A stretch of 9,239 nucleotides of DNA. Source: Candidatus Poribacteria bacterium. GTDB lineage: Bacteria > Poribacteria > WGA-4E > WGA-3G. Below, piece after piece: positions 7,207 through 9,239 of the stretch (position 1 is its first letter; each line of letters starts with the position of its first letter). The notes below the pieces were generated by a model. That model was given only the letters and a program-made list of their open reading frames with translations. It did not search any database and was not told the DNA's origin. The stretch spans positions 1 to 9,239 of the forward strand of contig VXZL01000038.1 of NCBI GenBank assembly GCA_009845505.1. The letters run 5' to 3'. Both the position numbers and the translations under genes were made by a program.

Positions 7207-8142
7207 TTATTCCAATTCCCACTCCCGACGGAGTTCCCCTATTGGTCTATAACTTGCACCTTTGTTGTAAAAATTACCGAGCCAACTGCCGTCTTCACGG
7301 AAAAAGAAGCGGTCATCTTTCTCCTCACAAGCGAGTTGGTATCGCGTATCAATGCTGATACGATAGCGGTCAGAGCGATTCGGGGCACTGCTGTGCATCA
7401 TGTAAAGCCCAAAGATAATAACATCCCCCGGCTCGAAATGCGCTGTTGCCAACGTGAACCCGAGTTTTTCAACCATCTCACGGGGATCGGTGCTGAACAC
7501 GGCTTCTGTCAAATCGCGGTCCATATCGGTCGCGCCATAGGTGGACTTTAACCGATTGTGCCGATGGGAACCGAGACAGATAACGAGGGGTCCATTTTCC
7601 AAACCAATGTCCGTCAATGCGCTCCACATCGTGTATCGGTTCTGCGTGCCGCGCCCGACGTAAACACTGTCGTAGTGGAAATGGTTGTGTCCACCCTTCG
7701 CCATGCAGCGCAGCCAACGTTTGTCAAACGTAATGACGGTACCACCGAGAAATTCTTCGTAGAACCGCATCGTTCGCTCGCTATCTACAACATCAAGAAT
7801 CGGTTTAGCATGCGCCACCTCAGTTTGTCGAAAGAAGCTAAATGTCTGGTTCGCCTCGCCGATAATACCTTCTTCAACCGGAGTATCCGGCTTTAACCCA
7901 CCGTTTTGTGCAATGGCTTGCAAGGTCCAATATGCCGCTCTTTCCGCATCCTTTCGCGGATGGAACCCTCGAATAAAGAGGTATCCATCCTCACGCATCT
8001 TTCTGTGTAACGCATTGGGATCATTGAGAAGTGAGCTGGAATCTACTAATTCGACGATCTCCGCACCGAAATGGAAACGGTGTTCACCGAATTCAAAGGA
8101 TGTTCCCGCTGGGATCTTTTTCGGTGTGTTCAATGTCATCAT
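7207..8142 (-). CDS. Second PhyH-type Fe(II)/2-oxoglutarate dioxygenase
   Basis: Starting at ATG 8142 the protein has 311 residues. Iron ligands are H156-Y-D158 within NHFHYDS and H250 within MMHSSAPNRSDRYR; R259 or R261 is placed for 2-oxoglutarate. The NGPLVICLGSHRHN strand and loop (about 183-196) and PGDVIIFGLYMMH (238-250) are typical of PhyH proteins. It is only distantly similar to the other dioxygenase in this window and has a longer N-terminal part (FEFGEHRFHFGAEI). A TTG at 8175 would give 322 residues but overlaps the upstream gene by 29 bases. The tandem ATGs at 8142 and 8139 lie just 4 and 7 bases past the nucleoside hydrolase stop, so they are preferred, although the Shine-Dalgarno site is weak. 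The tight spacing implies translational coupling. Cytoplasmic; substrate unknown, perhaps linked to the nucleoside-derived product of its neighbour. Confidence 0.88.
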   Translation of the reverse strand: MMTLNTPKKIPAGTSFEFGEHRFHFGAEIVELVDSSSLLNDPNALHRKMREDGYLFIRGFHPRKDAERAAYWTLQAIAQNGGLKPDTPVEEGIIGEANQTFSFFRQTEVAHAKPILDVVDSERTMRFYEEFLGGTVITFDKRWLRCMAKGGHNHFHYDSVYVGRGTQNRYTMWSALTDIGLENGPLVICLGSHRHNRLKSTYGATDMDRDLTEAVFSTDPREMVEKLGFTLATAHFEPGDVIIFGLYMMHSSAPNRSDRYRISIDTRYQLACEEKDDRFFFREDGSWLGNFYNKGASYRPIGELRREWELE

Positions 8143-8146
8143 ATCT

Positions 8147-9067
8147 TTAGGCAGTGTGGTGTTGCAATTTCTCAAACAGATCCCTGAAGATCGCGTCCCG
8201 GTTCACACTCGACGCAACACGCATGAGATGACGACTGTTATCAAAACTCCATGTCACTGCTTCCGTCAAGATTGGACTGTGGACAATCTCTGTCGGCACC
8301 CACGATGGATTGACAAGGTATGCCGTCGCAGATATATCCCAGATTACCTTTGACCAAGCGAAGTGATCGCTGGAGTAATCTTTGAAGATTTCCACGAGGT
8401 AATCTCCGACTTTGCCTTTACCCTGCACATAGCGTTCCATCTCAGCAACCGTTGTGTGCAGATGTGAGACAACCCCGCGTGCTGGCAGCCAAACGAACGG
8501 CACACCGCAGTCCAAAACCACTTGCGCACTTATAAGGTCTTGCATGAGGTTGAACTCGCGGGTGTGGGGCCAGTACAACGGATTCCCACCAAGCCAGATA
8601 ACGACAATTCGTTTGATAATTTCCGGTTCTATTAGGATAGCAGAGGCGACATTGGTTATCGCACCCACAGCGACAACATAGAGCGGATCGTCTCCACTCG
8701 CCATTGCCCGTTCAATCATATCCGTCGCAGCGTCGCTCGGTACAGGTGTTTCTCTGTCTGAGAGAAACGCTCTGGCACCGCGATAAGCGAGTCCTTCGGC
8801 AGGCACATTCAGGAAATCCAGAAGCCGAAGAATTTCGTCATAACTTTTCTCCATACCATCTTCAGCGTTATCGGAGCGGTTGTTGTGGAAGGGGACGGCG
8901 TAGATTGCCTCAAAGTCGAGGTGTTCGGGTGAGAGCAGCGCGTGGACGACTGCAAACTGATCGTCTATTTCGTTATAGGTGTCAGTGTCAAGTACCATCC
9001 GCACTTTTCCGGTTGGCGGTTGAAGCATCTCCAGACGTTTTGACTCTGACAGCGTCGGAAAATTCAT
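8147..9067 (-). CDS. Nucleoside hydrolase-like protein (IU-NH superfamily)
   Basis: Members of this family split the N-glycosidic bond of ribonucleosides to base and ribose, using a calcium ion held by aspartates. The 306-residue length fits. The metal motif is DTDTYNEIDDQFA (27-39), with aspartates at 27, 29, 35 and 36. It is two residues longer than the classical DTDPGxDD and is a variant I recall from related bacteria. Other conserved parts are VAVGAITNVASAI (132-144), EFNLMQD (171-177, the ribose-contact strand) and the late aspartate D244 in IWDISATAYLVNP. The residue before D244 is Trp, where classical enzymes have His (the leaving-group acid), so base specificity or mechanism may differ. 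No signal peptide, so probably cytoplasmic. ATG 9067 has only a weak AAGG 11 bases upstream. It is first in a three-gene set with a dioxygenase and an exported phosphoesterase. Confidence 0.88.
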   Translation of the reverse strand: MNFPTLSESKRLEMLQPPTGKVRMVLDTDTYNEIDDQFAVVHALLSPEHLDFEAIYAVPFHNNRSDNAEDGMEKSYDEILRLLDFLNVPAEGLAYRGARAFLSDRETPVPSDAATDMIERAMASGDDPLYVVAVGAITNVASAILIEPEIIKRIVVIWLGGNPLYWPHTREFNLMQDLISAQVVLDCGVPFVWLPARGVVSHLHTTVAEMERYVQGKGKVGDYLVEIFKDYSSDHFAWSKVIWDISATAYLVNPSWVPTEIVHSPILTEAVTWSFDNSRHLMRVASSVNRDAIFRDLFEKLQHHTA

Positions 9068-9102
9068 AAGCGATTTTACCTTGTGAATCGTGAGTTTTCC
9101 TC

Positions 9103-9111
9103 AGTATATCA
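9103..9111 (-). promoter_or_regulatory. Extended -10 promoter candidate for the nucleoside hydrolase operon
   Basis: The minus strand reads TGATATACT, an extended -10 element (TG, one base, TATACT), about 35 bases upstream of ATG 9067. No good -35 is found at 17 bases, which is tolerated for extended -10 promoters. The predicted leader is about 30 bases. Confidence 0.45.
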
Positions 9112-9183
9112 CGTCTGGACAAAAATGGGGATTTATTTTTCTTCCTATTCTCCGCTCGGATATAAAAAACTCATCTGCCCTAT

Positions 9184-9210
9184 ATTCATAGTATTCATAG
9201 TATTCATAGT
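9184..9210. repeat. Three tandem copies of a 9-bp unit
   Basis: ATTCATAGT is repeated three times without mismatch at 9184-9192, 9193-9201 and 9202-9210. It is in the non-coding region about 75 bases upstream of the extended -10 element. It could be a protein-binding array or simple slippage-prone sequence. Confidence 0.75.
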
Positions 9211-9239
9211 AACGTTCTGAAAATTGTGCTTTTAAAACC

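Noticed and set aside
8143..8175. Longer second dioxygenase starting at TTG 8175
   Set aside because: It overlaps the nucleoside hydrolase by 29 bases and adds residues with no family similarity; the tandem ATGs after that gene's stop are more economical.

Overview
The window is a compact, gene-dense bacterial stretch of moderate GC. It resembles genomes of the candidate phylum Poribacteria and similar marine or sponge-associated lineages. The clues are a LamG-type lectin-like protein, two PhyH-type dioxygenases, a SdrD/calcineurin-type secreted phosphoesterase, a nucleoside hydrolase with a DTDTYNEIDD metal motif, and an N-terminally extended RecG. The assignment rests on gene content recalled from those genomes and is an inference. 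No rRNA, tRNA, CRISPR array or transposase was seen, and no gene-free stretch exceeds 300 bases. The largest gaps are 693-791, 4499-4650 and 9068-9239.

Left part (1-4498): a plus-strand LamG-domain gene, possibly cut at its 5' end by the window edge, converges on a minus-strand cluster. That cluster is, in transcription order, recG (4498-1754), a 231-residue protein (1741-1046) and a broken RelE/ParE-family toxin gene (1046-792). The 231-residue protein has an internally duplicated helical domain joined to an antitoxin-like tail. Its ribosome binding site abuts the recG stop codon, and its own stop overlaps the toxin start as TAATG. The toxin frame is full length (84 codons plus stop) but carries an in-frame TGA at codon 36, so it looks like a recently inactivated toxin-antitoxin module riding in a recG operon.

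Middle (4499-5549): the divergent intergenic region holds a 15-bp perfect palindrome and a near-consensus sigma-70 promoter (TTGACG, 17 bp, TATAAT). This promoter drives a PhyH-type Fe(II)/2-oxoglutarate dioxygenase, whose best start is ATG 4651.

Right part (5550-9067): a minus-strand set of three closely packed genes reads nucleoside hydrolase, then a second PhyH-family dioxygenase (4 nt later), then an exported metallophosphoesterase (22 nt later, with a perfect AAGGAGG site). An extended -10 promoter candidate and three tandem copies of a 9-bp unit lie upstream. The set suggests nucleoside or phosphate-ester salvage with an oxidative step, but the substrates cannot be read from sequence.
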